The notes beneath the pieces were generated by a model, which saw only the letters and a list, made by a program, of their open reading frames with translations, was not told where the DNA came from and ran no database searches. The position numbers and the translations under genes were made by a program. A stretch of 64,000 nucleotides of DNA from the NCBI GenBank assembly GCA_028554755.1, contig JAPTOF010000014.1:8184001-8248000 (forward strand). Reading direction: 5' to 3'. The stretch comes from Cordia subcordata (taxonomy: Eukaryota > Streptophyta > Magnoliopsida > Boraginales > Cordiaceae). Of this stretch, positions 1 to 11,953 are shown piece after piece. Within the stretch, counting starts at the first letter, position 1, and each line of letters starts with the position of its first letter.

Positions 1-3000
1 ACAAGGATTCAGATTGATCTTTTAAAAAAGGTAACTTAAGGACAAAGAGGTCAATAAAAGTTAAATTGTTGACATGAAATGTTTCAAAAGAAAGCTGAAA
101 TAGTCAACCATTTTAACATGAAGCGCTGAAAATTTTGCTATGCGAAAGCGCTGGGGCCACGTAATTTTCATAGGCAACTAAATGAACAAACATAACAGAA
201 AAAAAATGGAGTATATATTTGCTAAATTATGTAATTTGTCACATTTGATGTAATCGGCATAAAGCTATTATGTTACACCACTACAATCTTCGATTTCAAT
301 TCACACTCATTCTCTTATAACTTAAAATATTCAGCATATATATGGTAGATATTTACACGGGACAAAGGACATCGTTTATCAATTCTAAAAAGTCATACCC
401 ACGAATATGGGAAAGCGGATATATATACACACACAAATATTTATTAAGTACAATAAATAAATAAATTAATATCCTTTCTACAAGTTTAAGGTTTTAAATG
501 AAGTAGTAACTCTAAAAGTATCATAATGTCATGATTCTTTTTGCCTTCAAGAGGATTCCTTCTATCAATTTAAATTATTTGCTAATATGCTTATCTAAAG
601 ATTTTCATTAGGTTTATTTGGCCTAATTATGATATTTCAGTTGTTAAATTGTAGAGCTTTTAGTATTAAAACTTTGGTTAAATGTGTTATCAAATAAAAA
701 ACATTTATTGTTTCACTTGGTATTTTAGGAATTGAGCTTTTAACTATTTTGGAAGTAATATTGAAATTTTAAAATTATTGAATAGTTTTTTTGAAGAAAA
801 AAAAAATTTTGTAACATGATATAAAAACAAATTTTCAAAAGAGTTTTCCAAAAAACTCCAATTTGAAGCTTCTAATTTTTTTCTTTTTTTTAGCTTTGGC
901 TTTTAATTTAAAAGTACGTTTAAAGATGGACTAAACTTGTTAGTTTTAAAATTTAAACTCAAAGGAAACACTTTCGACTGCCCAAAAATTAGGTCAAACT
1001 GACTCCAAATGATGAAATGTCTCAATCTACTTCATTCGTGATTTTCTTTGTAAAACTATTTGATTTTACAAAATATAAAATTGCTACTAGTGTTAAAAAT
1101 TTGCTAGAAGTTAAATTAGACAAAATATATTTCTATTTTATTTTTGCATAAACAATTAAAATTGATCATTAACAACAAATAAGAATACGTAAAAAAATTA
1201 ATTTTTCTCATGTAACTCATGCGTGCTACACTATCTATATGAAATGGGGATGGGAATAGGAAGAAGAAAAAAACTTCCTGATCTGAAACGAAATAGTTAT
1301 AAAAAATTGAAAGAATATCTTACATTTCTTTTGTGTTACAAAAGTTGCACATCATACCTTGTCAATATTTAAGAGGTTTTAGGAGATGTTATATTACCAT
1401 TTAATTAATTTTTGTCATTATATTTATTAAATTTTCAATACTAACATATATGATTACTACAAATCTTATTGTTTTCTATTCAAATTTTATGTTAGCCCTA
1501 ATTATCTCGAAATATCCAAATTACTCCTGATTAGTTTTTTGTCAATTAGCCACTATTATTAAACATTTGACAAAAATAACTAAACTAACTTTACTAACTC
1601 GGCAGACTAAAAGTATTTTTAAATTATAGTAATTATGAAATAAAACGATTGAGATTTTTCATTATATTAGTCAAATGAATGGTAATAGTCATGATTGATT
1701 TCTAAATGTGAAGGTATTATGTTTATATGAAATTAGAAAAAATAAAATCACACATAAAATCACATCTGTAAATATTTAAAAAATAACAAAAACACATAAA
1801 AAATTTATATATACCATACAAAGCACAAAGTATGATAGGACTAGTATATAATTCCTACTAACCACCTCTTATTTCCGAAATTTCTAATGTCATTTGTCCC
1901 TTGTTGATTCCTGTATTTCAAGTTAGTGTGTCATTTACTCTTTATTTTTCACAAGCCATTAATGACCGAAAAAATGTTTCCTTCACTTGTCACTTTAAGA
2001 TGGATCATCTTTTTTTTTTTTTTTTTGGTGTATTTTAGCTGCAAAAATTCATACTTCATTTTTGTAACAATAGGAAGCCTCAATAAGAAAACTTTGATGC
2101 TGCACGTGTAAATATTTAAAGTATTTTTACTATTTTACATCAGTTTTTTTCAACAGTTTCTTCTTTTAGCACTAAATATAACATTTGGAATGCAAATATT
2201 TTACATTGTACATTTTTAATTCATGCCATTTTTCATAAGATTGTCTACTACAAAATTTGTCTTAAACACTAGTTTTTGTAATGTTTATGGATCAAAACAC
2301 CGGCCCATAATCTTAGCTGGAGCACGGGTTGTTGAATGTGGCAGCCCATTTATCAATATTGGTACACGTCATATATGACATAAGTATGATGCAATAAATA
2401 AAGAAATTATAAACTGAAAGAGGAAACATTTAAAAACAAAAGTAGAGAAATGATTACATTGTGGGCCCACGATGGGCCTTGTAGCAGAAGGCATCAATTT
2501 CGTTTGAGAGCAAGAGAGAGAAAAGATTGTCAGAAGCCATTGAAGTGGGCCCCACACAACGCCCTAGCCCCTACGATTGTTTGTCCAAATTATAGCCTTT
2601 TTTTTTTTTCTCTTTTGTCGTGATTTTCAAGTATTTAAAAAAAAAAAAAAGCAGACAGAAAAAGAGTCCAGATTGTGTTGTATATACGGACTGGTTTCAA
2701 CATGCTGGGCCCACAAACCGCCCCCTCCGTGGAGCCTTGACTCTTCAACAATTTTTCAGTACCAAAAAGAAAAAATTATCCGAGTGATTCAAACTATTTT
2801 GACAAAAGAAAGAAAAAGAAAAAGGAACTAGTGATTCAAGTACTCAGATTTGGAGACAGAAAAGTACAAAATAGGGGGCTTTTTTTTTAATTTTCTATTC
2901 GAGATATGTTAAAAACTGATAATATTAGATATACATCAGCACACTAAAAATTAACTTCAAGAATTTCTCACATTCAAAATAAGATATACTACTACACCAA

Positions 3001-3286
3001 TAAAGCCTATGACAGTGGTGCTTGATGTTTACTTAGAATTACAATGAAATAACTCCTCTTCCTGGTTAATAAATGGAATAGCAGTCGGATGGTTAAGGCA
3101 GCTTCTTTGATCCAAAATGGTCTTATTTTGACGTTTTATGTATGGTTAGTTAATTTTTATCTAAGCAGTTTCTTTTTCTTTTATTTTTTTTGGCTTAAAT
3201 ACTTACAAATGTTTTTTTATTATTATTAAAACAAACACATTTATTAATAATATAAATTGAGTTTTACACAGATTTGACCAACTTAA
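1..3286. other. AT-rich intergenic DNA, no gene recognised
   Basis: Stop codons are dense in all frames and I see no exon with recognisable protein similarity. The stretch contains long A and T runs, for example near 2010-2026 and 2639-2650. The patch 2285-2720 is less AT-rich, but I recognise nothing in it. Confidence 0.6.
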
Positions 3287-3700
3287 CACCTTGTTTGGAT
3301 TGAATGAGGAAAATTTAATAAAGGAAAAGAAAAGAAAGAATTATAAAAGTAATGAGAGGAGGGTAATTCATGTTTAGATTGGATATTTTTTTTATAGAAA
3401 GAAACATAAAAGATTATAAGTATCTTGTATTTGGATTAGGAATAAAATAGGAGGAATGGATCAATTTTATATGTAAAAGATTGAAAATAAAAGATTTGAG
3501 GAATCCCTTCTCCTTATTTTATCCCAATTTAAAGGAATTAAAAATAAAAATTTGAAAGAATGAAATTCATCCCCTCTTTACCATTCCTCTTCATATACTT
3601 CCAAACCAAGCATGAGAAGATTTATTTTAATCCTTACCTTTCCCTCCTCTCCCATTTCTGTCATTTCAAACAGATTGCGAAAGCCAAACCAAACATCCTC
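3287..3700. mobile_element. Tourist-like MITE (PIF/Harbinger type), 414 bp
   Basis: The left end reads CACCTTGTTTGG and the right end, read on the other strand, GAGGATGTTTGG, so the ends are imperfect terminal inverted repeats. A TAA trinucleotide lies directly outside both ends (3284-3286 and 3701-3703), which is the target duplication expected of PIF/Harbinger MITEs. There is no coding capacity. The ends resemble the copies at 42086 and 43391. The superfamily call rests on TSD and termini only. Confidence 0.6.
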
Positions 3701-4883
3701 TAAGTAGAGGGTTTGAGTAGAATGCTTTATTCCCATCTCTCATTAATTAAAAAAGTGAGCAATCTACAAAATTCCTTCTATATATATGGCCGCGGCTTGT
3801 CAATAGATTTCTAGCCAAAGAATTTTATAAGAACATTTTTTGGTGGAGAAAAGAAAATATAAATCAGATTGGATTCCACTCAACTAAAATGGACCTTCGC
3901 TTCAAACTAAATTGGATTCGGATTTTTTTTTTTCTTCTCTTGCAGAGCCCTGAAAAAGTCACCGGCAACAAGTTAGTACAGTTCTCCTGCTGCTAATTTG
4001 GCCATATGTTAATTTAAGAACATAAACTTTAATCTAAGATTTTACATGATAATCAAATGAAAGAGAATGACTAGACGAGAACAAGGAGTCGTCGTCCAGC
4101 GGCCGGTAGCTCCACTAAGCTGAAGAACTGATCGCTACCTTTTCTTCGCGAAATAGTGAATTATACTTCCTGGGATAGAAAAACAATAATAATTAAAAAA
4201 TAAAGTTATGTTCTTTGGCACCTGCATGAGCCAACTCTTTTACTTGGAAGGTACACAGCTTTCGTGTTGAGGTTCGTGTCCTTTCACTACCAAAGCAGAA
4301 AAGGATAGATAGCTAAATAAAATTAAGGAAAGTGAAGCCTGTGTATGATATGATTTGGGCAAAAAGGATTGGACCCTATGTGATTTTCTTAGGGTGCGTC
4401 TGGCTCATTTCTTTTTTAAAACTTCTCATAATTCTCTTTTAAATTTTTAAAATGAAGCACAGTACCCCTTAGGAAGAACGAGTGAGATATCCCATGTTTT
4501 AAGAAGTTGAGAGTAAATATATATTATGTTTTAGAAAGTAGAGAGAAATTATGAGAGAATTTTGATAACATAAGGAATTTGATGCACTTTAGGCAAATTA
4601 AAACAAACATCCAATCTATTTTAAGCCAAATTGATTTTCCATTTGTACCCAAGATTCCTTGCAAGTTGAGGTAAGATATGGTAAAGTAGTTTCGTGTCTT
4701 AGCGATGATAATCAAAGTTGAACTATGAGATCCTTAATTTTATAAGCTCATTTTATACCCTAAATGGAGTATCATATAAAAGTCATTCTACTCTACTAAC
4801 TAAAATGAAATGAAATAGTTTCAGCCAAAATGACCAAATGGGTTTGTAGCTGAAGACTCGATTATGCGATTAAAAAAATTCAA
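3701..4883. other. Intergenic DNA, nothing recognised
   Basis: No open frame with recognisable similarity. A short GC-richer patch near 4080-4150 shows no RNA or protein signature that I can name. A weak MITE-like pair of ends may exist around 4394-4620, but I could not define a target duplication. Confidence 0.5.
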
Positions 4884-4997
4884 ATGAAGCTATATTATTA
4901 CAATATTGTTAACTGACAGTTATGAAGCTCTATTATTACAATATTGTTAACTGAGAGTTATGAAGCTATATTATTACAATATTGTTAACTGAGAGTT
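4884..4997. repeat. Tandem repeat, 3 copies of 38 bp
   Basis: Three head-to-tail copies start at 4884, 4922 and 4960, each beginning ATGAAGCT and containing ATTATTACAATATTGTTAAC. They differ at only a few positions, so the expansion is probably recent. No coding role is evident. Confidence 0.9.
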
Positions 4998-5216
4998 ATT
5001 TCTAACACATGTAATCCTTCATTTACTAATTCGTACGATTGTTCATTTGTTTTGCATGCACACAAGAGTAGATATTTATTCATATTTTATTATTGATCAA
5101 ACCTATTTAATTTCTATCTTAAGATAAAAATTGAGGTGTTAAAAGAAGGTTGATGTTGATCCAGTTGATTTGATCAATTGTATTACAAAATTAATTAGGT
5201 TTAGATGATATTAATT

Positions 5217-5364
5217 GGTGAGGAGGGGTTCAGGGAGTAGTTGAAAGGACTTAAACTACTTTCTCCACGAGTGATGTCATTGGTTCAAATCCCATGGGGA
5301 GCAGGGAATTGATCAGAGGGTCGGGGGTTGGAGGTTTCTACAAAAAAAAAAAAAAAGGTGAGGA
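5217..5364 (+). mobile_element. SINE-like retroposon with poly(A) tail
   Basis: The sequence has an internal polymerase III B-box-like motif GGTTCAAATCC near 5284 and ends in an A run at 5342-5356. The octamer GGTGAGGA lies at 5217-5224 and again directly after the A run at 5357-5364, consistent with a short target-site duplication. The body is about 132 bp. Related B-box plus A-tail fragments occur at several other places in the window. The tRNA origin is inferred from the B box and layout. Confidence 0.6.
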
Positions 5365-5418
5365 ACCGTTTCATTTCTCTCATCTCTCACTCGTTTGGTT
5401 TGATAGTCGCACATATTA

Positions 5419-5645
5419 GAGCCTGTTTGGATTGGCTCTTTTTCATGAAAAAATAATTTTTTTCCAGAAAAAATTACATTAAATTTGCAATAACTATTTG
5501 ATTTGATTTTCAAAAAGCTGAAACTCTGAAAAAAGCTCAAATACAACTTTTTTTATAAGTCAAAATTTTCCGCTTCTCAAAAAAAGTTATTTTTCAAAAA
5601 TTGGTAAAAAAAGCGCTTTTCAAAAAAGACAATCTAAACGAGCCC
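5419..5645. mobile_element. Tourist-like MITE, 227 bp
   Basis: The left end is GAGCCTGTTTGGATTGGC; the right end, read in reverse complement, starts GGGCTCGTTTAGATTG. TTA trinucleotides flank both ends (5416-5418 and 5646-5648). The interior is A/T homopolymer-rich and contains AAGCGCTTTT-like subterminal motifs. It belongs to the same family as the copies at 26329, 52767 and 61061. It carries no transposase and is non-autonomous. Confidence 0.7.
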
Positions 5646-6910
5646 TTAATCAAGTCAACTCGTATGTAAAAAAAATAAGTCGCTTATTGGACGATATAAA
5701 TCATTTGGCCCATACAATTCGAGTGGAGCATTTATTAATTCCTAACTAAGTATATCTTCATCAATTAATATTAATAAATTAAATTCGAGATTAAATTCTA
5801 GTCACGACAAACCTTCAAACTTAATAATAATTTTTAGTATACAAACAATTTTTCAGTTCAAGGGAAGCTCTTTAATATTCATTTCCAAGAAAGTTCTCCC
5901 TTGTAACTATTTTGATTTTGAAACCTTACAATAGTAGAGCCTGGTTGTCTCAATTTTGCTCTTCAATCTTTTTTTACTTTTAAATATACAAATATATATA
6001 ATGTGCATGTGTTTCTCATTAACACTTTGACCTTTATTCAAGGAACACTTGTGAGGGGGGTGCCATCATAATTGAGTGATTGACAAAGCCAAAAAGATAA
6101 AGTCGCAACATAAAGACAAAGCTTGATCGACAAGTTGACCCACTAAACAATGTCAACTAGCTAGCTTAGCATGCGCTTTAGCTTTTCATGATTCCAAGTT
6201 ATCTGATCATCCATGATTTTGGTTGTCTTAGTTAACATCACCAAGAATGACACCATCGAAAAGTTTTAGATGGTAGAGTCAAAATATCCCCCACTTTAGG
6301 TGCTTAAAATTACTTAACTATGTTAACAAGACGGGAATAAAATGATAATTATATCCTTTATCTTTGTTATCTCTTTTTAGTATTTAAGTTTGTAATCATT
6401 AAAATTGGACATAATTGTTTCTTTTTAACTCTCGTGACACTCTAAATCCTTTAACTAAGATTTGTTAAAGAATAAATAAAAACATGTTATGGATGTAGAG
6501 AATGACGTGTTTGTCAAATGCAATTCCCTTCAAATTTTAGACAAATTTCAATTCGAAGATTAATAACTTCACAAGAACAAAAGATAAGTGACTATTCGAT
6601 ATAATTTATCGGAGACTTAAATGTCAAAATAATAAAGATAAAGGACATAAGTGTCATTTTATCCTAAAGACAACAAGCAATTACGTTTAATCAATTTCTG
6701 ACCACAAATTTTTTCTTTAAAAAAATAAAAGTAAAGTATAAGTGAAACAATCCGATCCTTGTGGGACCTCGTGCAACTTTGTAGGCTGTAGCAGCAAGCC
6801 CCGTGCACGGTCTGGTCCCTCCAAGTTCTTTGAAGATAAAGGTTAAAAAATAAATAAAGATTAAAAAGAAAAGAACGGGCATTATTATTTATCAATCATT
6901 TTTTATGACG
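5646..6910. other. Intergenic DNA, nothing recognised
   Basis: No reading frame or RNA that I can support. A C/T-rich patch at 6765-6835 with GCCCCGTGCACGG is less AT-rich than its surroundings, but I do not recognise it. Confidence 0.5.
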
Positions 6911-7003
6911 TTTTTTTTTAAACTCCCACTCCTATGGTATCGAATCCAAGACTTTATGTTTAGGGAGATAATATCAACCACATAAATTATATCTCTTAAC
7001 CTA
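6911..7003 (-). mobile_element. SINE-like fragment (minus strand)
   Basis: A T run at 6911-6919 would be the poly(A) tail on the minus strand. Upstream in that sense is a B-box-like GGATTCGATACC (plus-strand 6936-6947). The tract just before the tail resembles the corresponding tract of the 16640 and 24123 copies. I found no clear target duplication, so the limits are approximate. Confidence 0.4.
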
Positions 7004-7331
7004 AAAAAAACCTAAGAGTTACCAAAAATATTTTTAAATTAATATAACAATTAGATATAAGGGTAAAAAGTGATAAATGATGATAAAAAAAGAAGATGAT
7101 ATTTCGATTGGAAATGCAATCGAAACGGTGTAGAAAGAGTGATTACTATACATTTAGGAGCTAGCAAAGATAGAATTCATTAGGGAAATAATAAAAAGTG
7201 ACTTCAGTGTTCTCTTTTTCTTTTCTTTTTTAGTGAAAAATCCATTAGAAAATTTTTGCAGCTAAAAAACTGAAGAAACACATATTCGATACTAAAAGGT
7301 CCACTCTGTTAATCCTCCTTGAGCGAGATTA

Positions 7332-7433
7332 ATTAACAAAATTTGAGGAACAACTTAATTTACTATTGCCAACCAAAATGTATTAACAAAATTTCATGAA
7401 CAACTCAATTTACTATTGCCAACCAAAATGTAT
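7332..7433. repeat. Tandem duplication, 2 copies of about 50 bp
   Basis: ATTAACAAAATTT... at 7332 is repeated at 7382, followed by the shared tract TTTACTATTGCCAACCAAAA in both copies. There are only a few mismatches. Confidence 0.85.
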
Positions 7434-7963
7434 TTTCCTGAATGAAAAAAAGTCTCAAATTAATTCCTATCTATATGTATTATTCTAATTTATCATAAGA
7501 ATATTAATTAATTGGGATAAATTACCATGTACATAATAATGAATTAATTTCAGGATATTACATTTCTGCAATGTATTTTCAATTACATTGGAGGATTTAT
7601 TTACTGTAATTTAAATTAAGGTTTCCTTAGTCCAAGAAGCTAATATAGAGTTTGTAAAATTTTTGTAGAAACATTTCTTAAAACAAATTTTTAAATATTT
7701 TATTTTACTTGTTCCAATAGTGGTTGGCCAACAACAAAGGGAAGGAGCCTTTTGGACTTTTGGTTGAATGTAGCTTAGCTTTAACCATATGGAGTAGTTA
7801 AGCTTTTCTTACACCAGTGATAGCATGTGGGTAATAAGCATTAAAGTAAAAGTAGAGGTAATAATTGTCTTGCTTTAATGCTCATTACCTCGTAAAGTTT
7901 TTGTAGCCATCTGCATGGGTGGATATGCATCATTGGGTTACATAGCAGACAGTATCCTCGTAA
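7434..7963. other. Intergenic DNA, nothing recognised
   Basis: AT-rich with no supported gene. It leads into a C homopolymer (about 7965-7978). Confidence 0.5.
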
Positions 7964-8008
7964 CCCCCCCCCCCCCGGCCAATCCCCTCTCCCCCAAACC
8001 CCAAAATA

Positions 8009-8063
<55 letters not shown>
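7964..8063. repeat. Poly-C tract followed by (TAA)n microsatellite
   Basis: A run of about 14 C residues near 7965-7978 and further C-rich sequence to about 8003 precede roughly 18 TAA units (8008-8063). The short minus-strand ORF here encodes a run of Ile and is a microsatellite artefact. Confidence 0.9.
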
Positions 8064-8376
8064 GTAGAAATATTAAGAATAGGTTGCGGTTTTTTATAAG
8101 ATATTGATTGACAGTGATTTTTCCGCCACATCTACAATAGTACTGGTTTTTAAAAAAAATTATATAAAACGCATATAGGTAGCCATTTTTGGTGAACTGT
8201 GGAATAATGAAAAATACATATAAACATCGATTGAATCACGGCCTAGTAGTAGATTTTATTTTTTAAATAATAAAAAATATATATAGGTGACTATTTTAGG
8301 TCAAAGGCGATGATTTTTTATGTAGGCAGCAATTTTCATAATATATAAATACAATGTTAAGTACCATAAGTTAATG

Positions 8377-8490
8377 AGTAAGTCTTTAGCTTGATTGGTG
8401 GATAGCGATTATAGAGTTGAATAGTTGCAACAGATTCAAATGTTTGAACTATGGAGGAAGGTTGATTTTCCCCCCTATAAGCTAACATAG
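8377..8490 (+). mobile_element. Possible SINE head (tRNA-like A and B boxes)
   Basis: TTAGCTTGATTGGTGG resembles a polymerase III A box. About 55 nt downstream AGATTCAAATG resembles a B box. No tail or target duplication was found, so this could be chance or an old fragment. Confidence 0.3.
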
Positions 8491-8718
8491 GTGGCAGTTC
8501 TTAGAACCTCACCCCGCCTATAACGCTTTTTTAATTGTTTTTTAATTTTTAAAAATATTTTTGTTTAAATTTAAAATTTTCACATAGGCCAGGGCTTGGA
8601 AACTATCATTTAAATAGGTGGTTGTTCAAAATCACAGTCGGTACAAAAAAAAAAAAAAAGTGGCTTGTTCCCTATTATAGCAGTGCCTCTTGATCATATC
8701 TTATGAAATTTATTTAAA

Positions 8719-9534
8719 TGTCGACATATTTTTTGATATGGGTCATGCCAATCCAACCTGCATATTCCGGCACCTGGGTCCTGGGTCCTACCCGAGGCAC
8801 CAACTCGTGTTAGTCCCAACATCTCCGCCCACATAGCTCTAAATCCATCGGGGTCAGGCTTGAGTATATTGAGATAAGCCCAAAGTCAGTTAAAGAAGTA
8901 AATTCCTATAATGACTCTAACATATTAATCCGACTAGGATTATATCACCCAAATAATCTTTCTGAGAGCTAGAATTTATCAAAATACCTTGAGATGAGTA
9001 TCTATAAATACACATCCACGCCATAAGTCTAAGTACACACTCTTAAAAGCTCAATTACTCTTCTTCTTTGCTCAATACAGTTCGAACTATGAACTGATTT
9101 AAGCATCAGAGTCTCTATCTCTTTAGGTTGTACCAAACCTTGCATTAGAGTCTCTTTAGGTGGTACCTTGAGCATTAAAGTTTCTTTAGGTGGCACCAGA
9201 CCGATGTCCCCTTCACTTCTGATTAGCTTGCACTATAATCTCTTTGCGCAGCACAACAATAATGAGTCTCTTCAGGTGGTACTAGACCGATGTCCCCTTC
9301 ACTTCTGATTAGCTTGCACTAGAATCTCTTTGCGTAGCACCATACGAATGAGTCTCTTTAGGTGATACCAGATCAATGTCCCCTTCACTTCTGATTAACT
9401 TGCACTAGAATCTCTTTGTGCAGCACCACACTAATGTTTCCCTCATCTCCGATTAGCTCTTTTCCCTTGTTTTGCCGGTTGCCTACGAGTCGGATTGCAA
9501 GGTTGGTGTGAGGAAAAACAATTAATTTTCCACA
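8719..9534 (+). repeat. LTR-like sequence (candidate solo LTR or LTR remnant)
   Basis: The segment begins TGTCGACATATT and ends TTTTCCACA, so it has TG...CA termini. It contains a good TATA box, TATAAATA, at 9003-9010. Downstream of the TATA box are three tandem 86-bp units. It is less AT-rich than its surroundings and has no coding capacity. A tRNA-like sequence starts 2 bp after the end, where a primer binding site would lie. I see no second copy in the window, so the LTR assignment is an inference. Confidence 0.4.
9110..9440 (+). repeat. 86-bp tandem repeat, about 3 copies
   Basis: Equivalent positions A-C-Y-A-G-A occur at 9195, 9281 and 9367, a period of exactly 86. Each unit contains ATGTCCCCTTCACTTCTGAT and a GCACTAGAATCTCTTTG-like tract. 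The last unit degenerates after 9430, and partial related units precede the first. Confidence 0.85.
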
Positions 9535-9535
9535 A

Positions 9536-9606
9536 GGGCCCTACCGGGTTCAAAACGGTGACCTCTTAATTTGCAATCAAATGCTCTACCACTAAGCTAA
9601 AGACAA
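9536..9606 (-). tRNA. tRNA-Cys(GCA)-like sequence, probable pseudogene
   Basis: Read on the minus strand it folds as a 71-nt cloverleaf: D stem GCTT/GAGC with loop AGTGGTA, anticodon stem TTTGA/TTAAG with loop TTGCAAA (anticodon GCA, Cys), variable loop AGGTC, and T stem ACCGT/CCGGT with loop TTTGAAC. Defects: the first two acceptor pairs are T-C mismatches, the last T-stem pair is T-C, and the conserved C56 is T. These make a functional tRNA unlikely. It may instead be an over-long primer-binding-site copy, because it abuts an LTR-like end. Confidence 0.55.
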
Positions 9607-10963
9607 TTGTTAGGGTTAGCGTGAAGAAGACTTCCTCATAATAATAACATTACCATTTTTAATTTAAAAAAATAAATGATCCTTACTACATAAATTTTCA
9701 AGAAATCATCAACAGAATTTAGACGTCCCCAATAGGTCATTGTGACAAAAATAATTTAATGTTCAACATAAGACTGACGGTATAATTTGATGGCCTCTAA
9801 AATATTTTACACAAAATGCACAACAAATAAGGGTAAGCGTTTGCCGAAAGAAATCATAAGACTATCAAGAAATCATAAGACTATCTTGTCAAGTTGCATG
9901 GTCAAATTTTAGTAATGCTCAACCCATGTTGTTGACGTTGTAAAACTATAGATTTCTCTTCTGTAAAAAAAAAATATTGTAGGTTTAAAACAAAAATTTA
10001 TAGGACTATAATTAAAATTTATAAGTTTTTTTTTAAAAAAATTGTAGTTCTTCAAATTTTTATTTTACACCTACAAAAGTTTTTTATGAACTAATAAATT
10101 TTTGTTTTAGATGTACAATTTTTTTATGTACAAATATTACAAATTTTTCTAAATTATCTTACAAATTTTTGTACTATACTTATAAATTTTTATTCTAAAC
10201 CGATAATTTTCTTTTTATATATTGATGTTAGTTCAAAAGGATGGAAGAGCTTTCTTAAAACCAATCAACATTCGGAGTCTCCATTTCAGAGGACAGTCTT
10301 TCCTTTTATATTTTATTTTTTCTTTAATTCTTTATTTAAAAAAAAAAAAAGAGAAACTAGAGGACTACTGTGATCGTGTTGCGTCTCGATTACTCAACTT
10401 TGATAATAAATAATATAATTTCTCCGTCTCTTTGGATTTTTTCCCACTTTAGACCAATTGAACTGGGACAGGGGAGAAGAATTAGGATTAGTAAATAATA
10501 TCATATATTTTATTTTAGTGGAAAAATAACTTTTAGTGAGAACTCGTTGTCCTATATAAATTATATATAAATGGGCGGAAAGGTACACAAGGTTATAAAA
10601 TATAAAACTTTACAATGAGGACTCTTGGAATTGATATCTAAGTTGGACCACTAATATAGAATAAAATGTTTGCAAATTATTTTATTTCATGCTGAAAACG
10701 ATTGATGTATTTGTTTATATTCTTCGATACGGCTTTATGCTTCTTTGCCAAGAAATTCCTATTTTTGTTTCAATGTAAGCGTGTTATTTGTACTTCTTTA
10801 AGAATAACGTTTGTTATTTGTTTAAAGTTCATAATATAAAAATTAAATAAATTTATTTAAAAGTAATAGGTCCCAATATTTCGTTCTTGCACCTCTTTAT
10901 GGATGTCTCAAATCTTTGTGCATATTTTTCCCAGAAATAACATAACGATTTGTGGGCTAGGTT
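9607..10963. other. Intergenic DNA with a possible foldback around 9979-10206
   Basis: No gene recognised. TGTAGGTTTAAAACAAAAAT near 9979 is roughly mirrored in reverse complement near 10180-10206, suggesting an old palindromic repeat. The rest is AT-rich. Confidence 0.4.
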
Positions 10964-11166
10964 GAAAATGCTCCCGTACCAAAAACATTAAAAACTGTGG
11001 TATTGGGATCATAAGGAGGAATAATGGATAAATTCAAGAGAATTAGCAAGCACGTTATGAGCAGTACGATGATCAAGCATGAGCAAGATGAAGCAAAAAA
11101 AAACACACTCTTTTATGAATAATATTCCATTCCAAGGAAACGACAATTCGGAGTTTCGAGGATGTC
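10964..11166. repeat. Direct repeat copy 1 (about 203 bp)
   Basis: Begins GAAAATGCTCCCGTA and ends GGATGTC. It matches 11747-11953 at most positions, with small indels. The copies are about 780 bp apart and in the same orientation. Both contain a short minus-strand open frame with a shared NSLEFIH-type peptide, but I know of no matching protein family. Confidence 0.8.
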
Positions 11167-11458
11167 CAAAACCAACACAAAGATTTGTACTAACATAATC
11201 TCTCCTTGCTTTGTGTTTGCCTCTCACATATGTATTGATTATTGCGGTTATATACAAGACTTCACATTAATCGTACAAATTCTCAAGTCTATCAGAATTA
11301 GAATTAATGAGACCCCTTTTCAAACCCTACCGTAGTTATTTACAGTAGGGCAGGGATCACCCTCAGATTTTCTTTTCTCGAAATGCAACGACTAAGTGAC
11401 CGGCACGGGGAAATTATATTAAGAAAAAAAATTTCATCTTTCTTGATTTTGACTTAGA

Positions 11459-11670
11459 TATTAAGTTACCACCTCATTTATTATGTTAACATACTCCCTC
11501 ACATGTAGGGTAATGAACAATTTAATACATACTTTTGTTTAAATGAGTGGCGATAAATATCTAACATGTATCGTTTGGCTTCAGGCTCTGATACCATATT
11601 AAGTTACCACTTCATCTAAAAGTTTAAACTTAGACAGAGGATATTAGTTTATTTATTTATTATGTTAACG
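11459..11670 (-). mobile_element. Degenerate TRIM-like element (minus strand)
   Basis: Two related terminal pieces, 11597-11670 and the shorter 11459-11491, share TATTAAGTTACCAC at one end and TATGTTAAC at the other. On the minus strand, TGGTATCAGAGC, the classical initiator-tRNA-Met primer binding site, lies directly inside the right terminal repeat (plus 11585-11596). A purine-rich GTGAGGGAGTA abuts the left one. Flanks TTAGA (left) and TTACA (right) may be a decayed 5-bp target duplication. There is no coding sequence inside. The left repeat appears internally deleted. Confidence 0.5.
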
Positions 11671-11746
11671 TTACATATGAGGGTTGGATTTCGTGAAAGT
11701 TATATCGAACAACCTGAAATGAGAATTTATCGAGATGGTCCAAGTC

Positions 11747-11953
11747 GAAAATGCTCCCGTATCAAAAACATTAAAAACATGTGGTATTGGGATCATAAGG
11801 GAGGAACAATGGATAAATTCAAGAGAATTAGCAAGCATGTTATGAGGAATCCGATGATGAAGCATGACCAAAAGATGAAACAAAAATCCACACTCTTTTA
11901 TGGATAATATATTCGATTTCAAGGAAACGGCATTTCGGAGTTTCAAGGATGTC
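11747..11953. repeat. Direct repeat copy 2 (about 207 bp)
   Basis: Second copy of the unit at 10964-11166, beginning GAAAATGCTCCCGTA and ending AAGGATGTC. The TRIM-like element lies between the two copies. Confidence 0.8.

Noticed and set aside
4394..4622. Possible MITE
   Set aside because: GGGTGCGTCTGGC and AAACAAACATCC are only loosely complementary and no flanking duplication was found.
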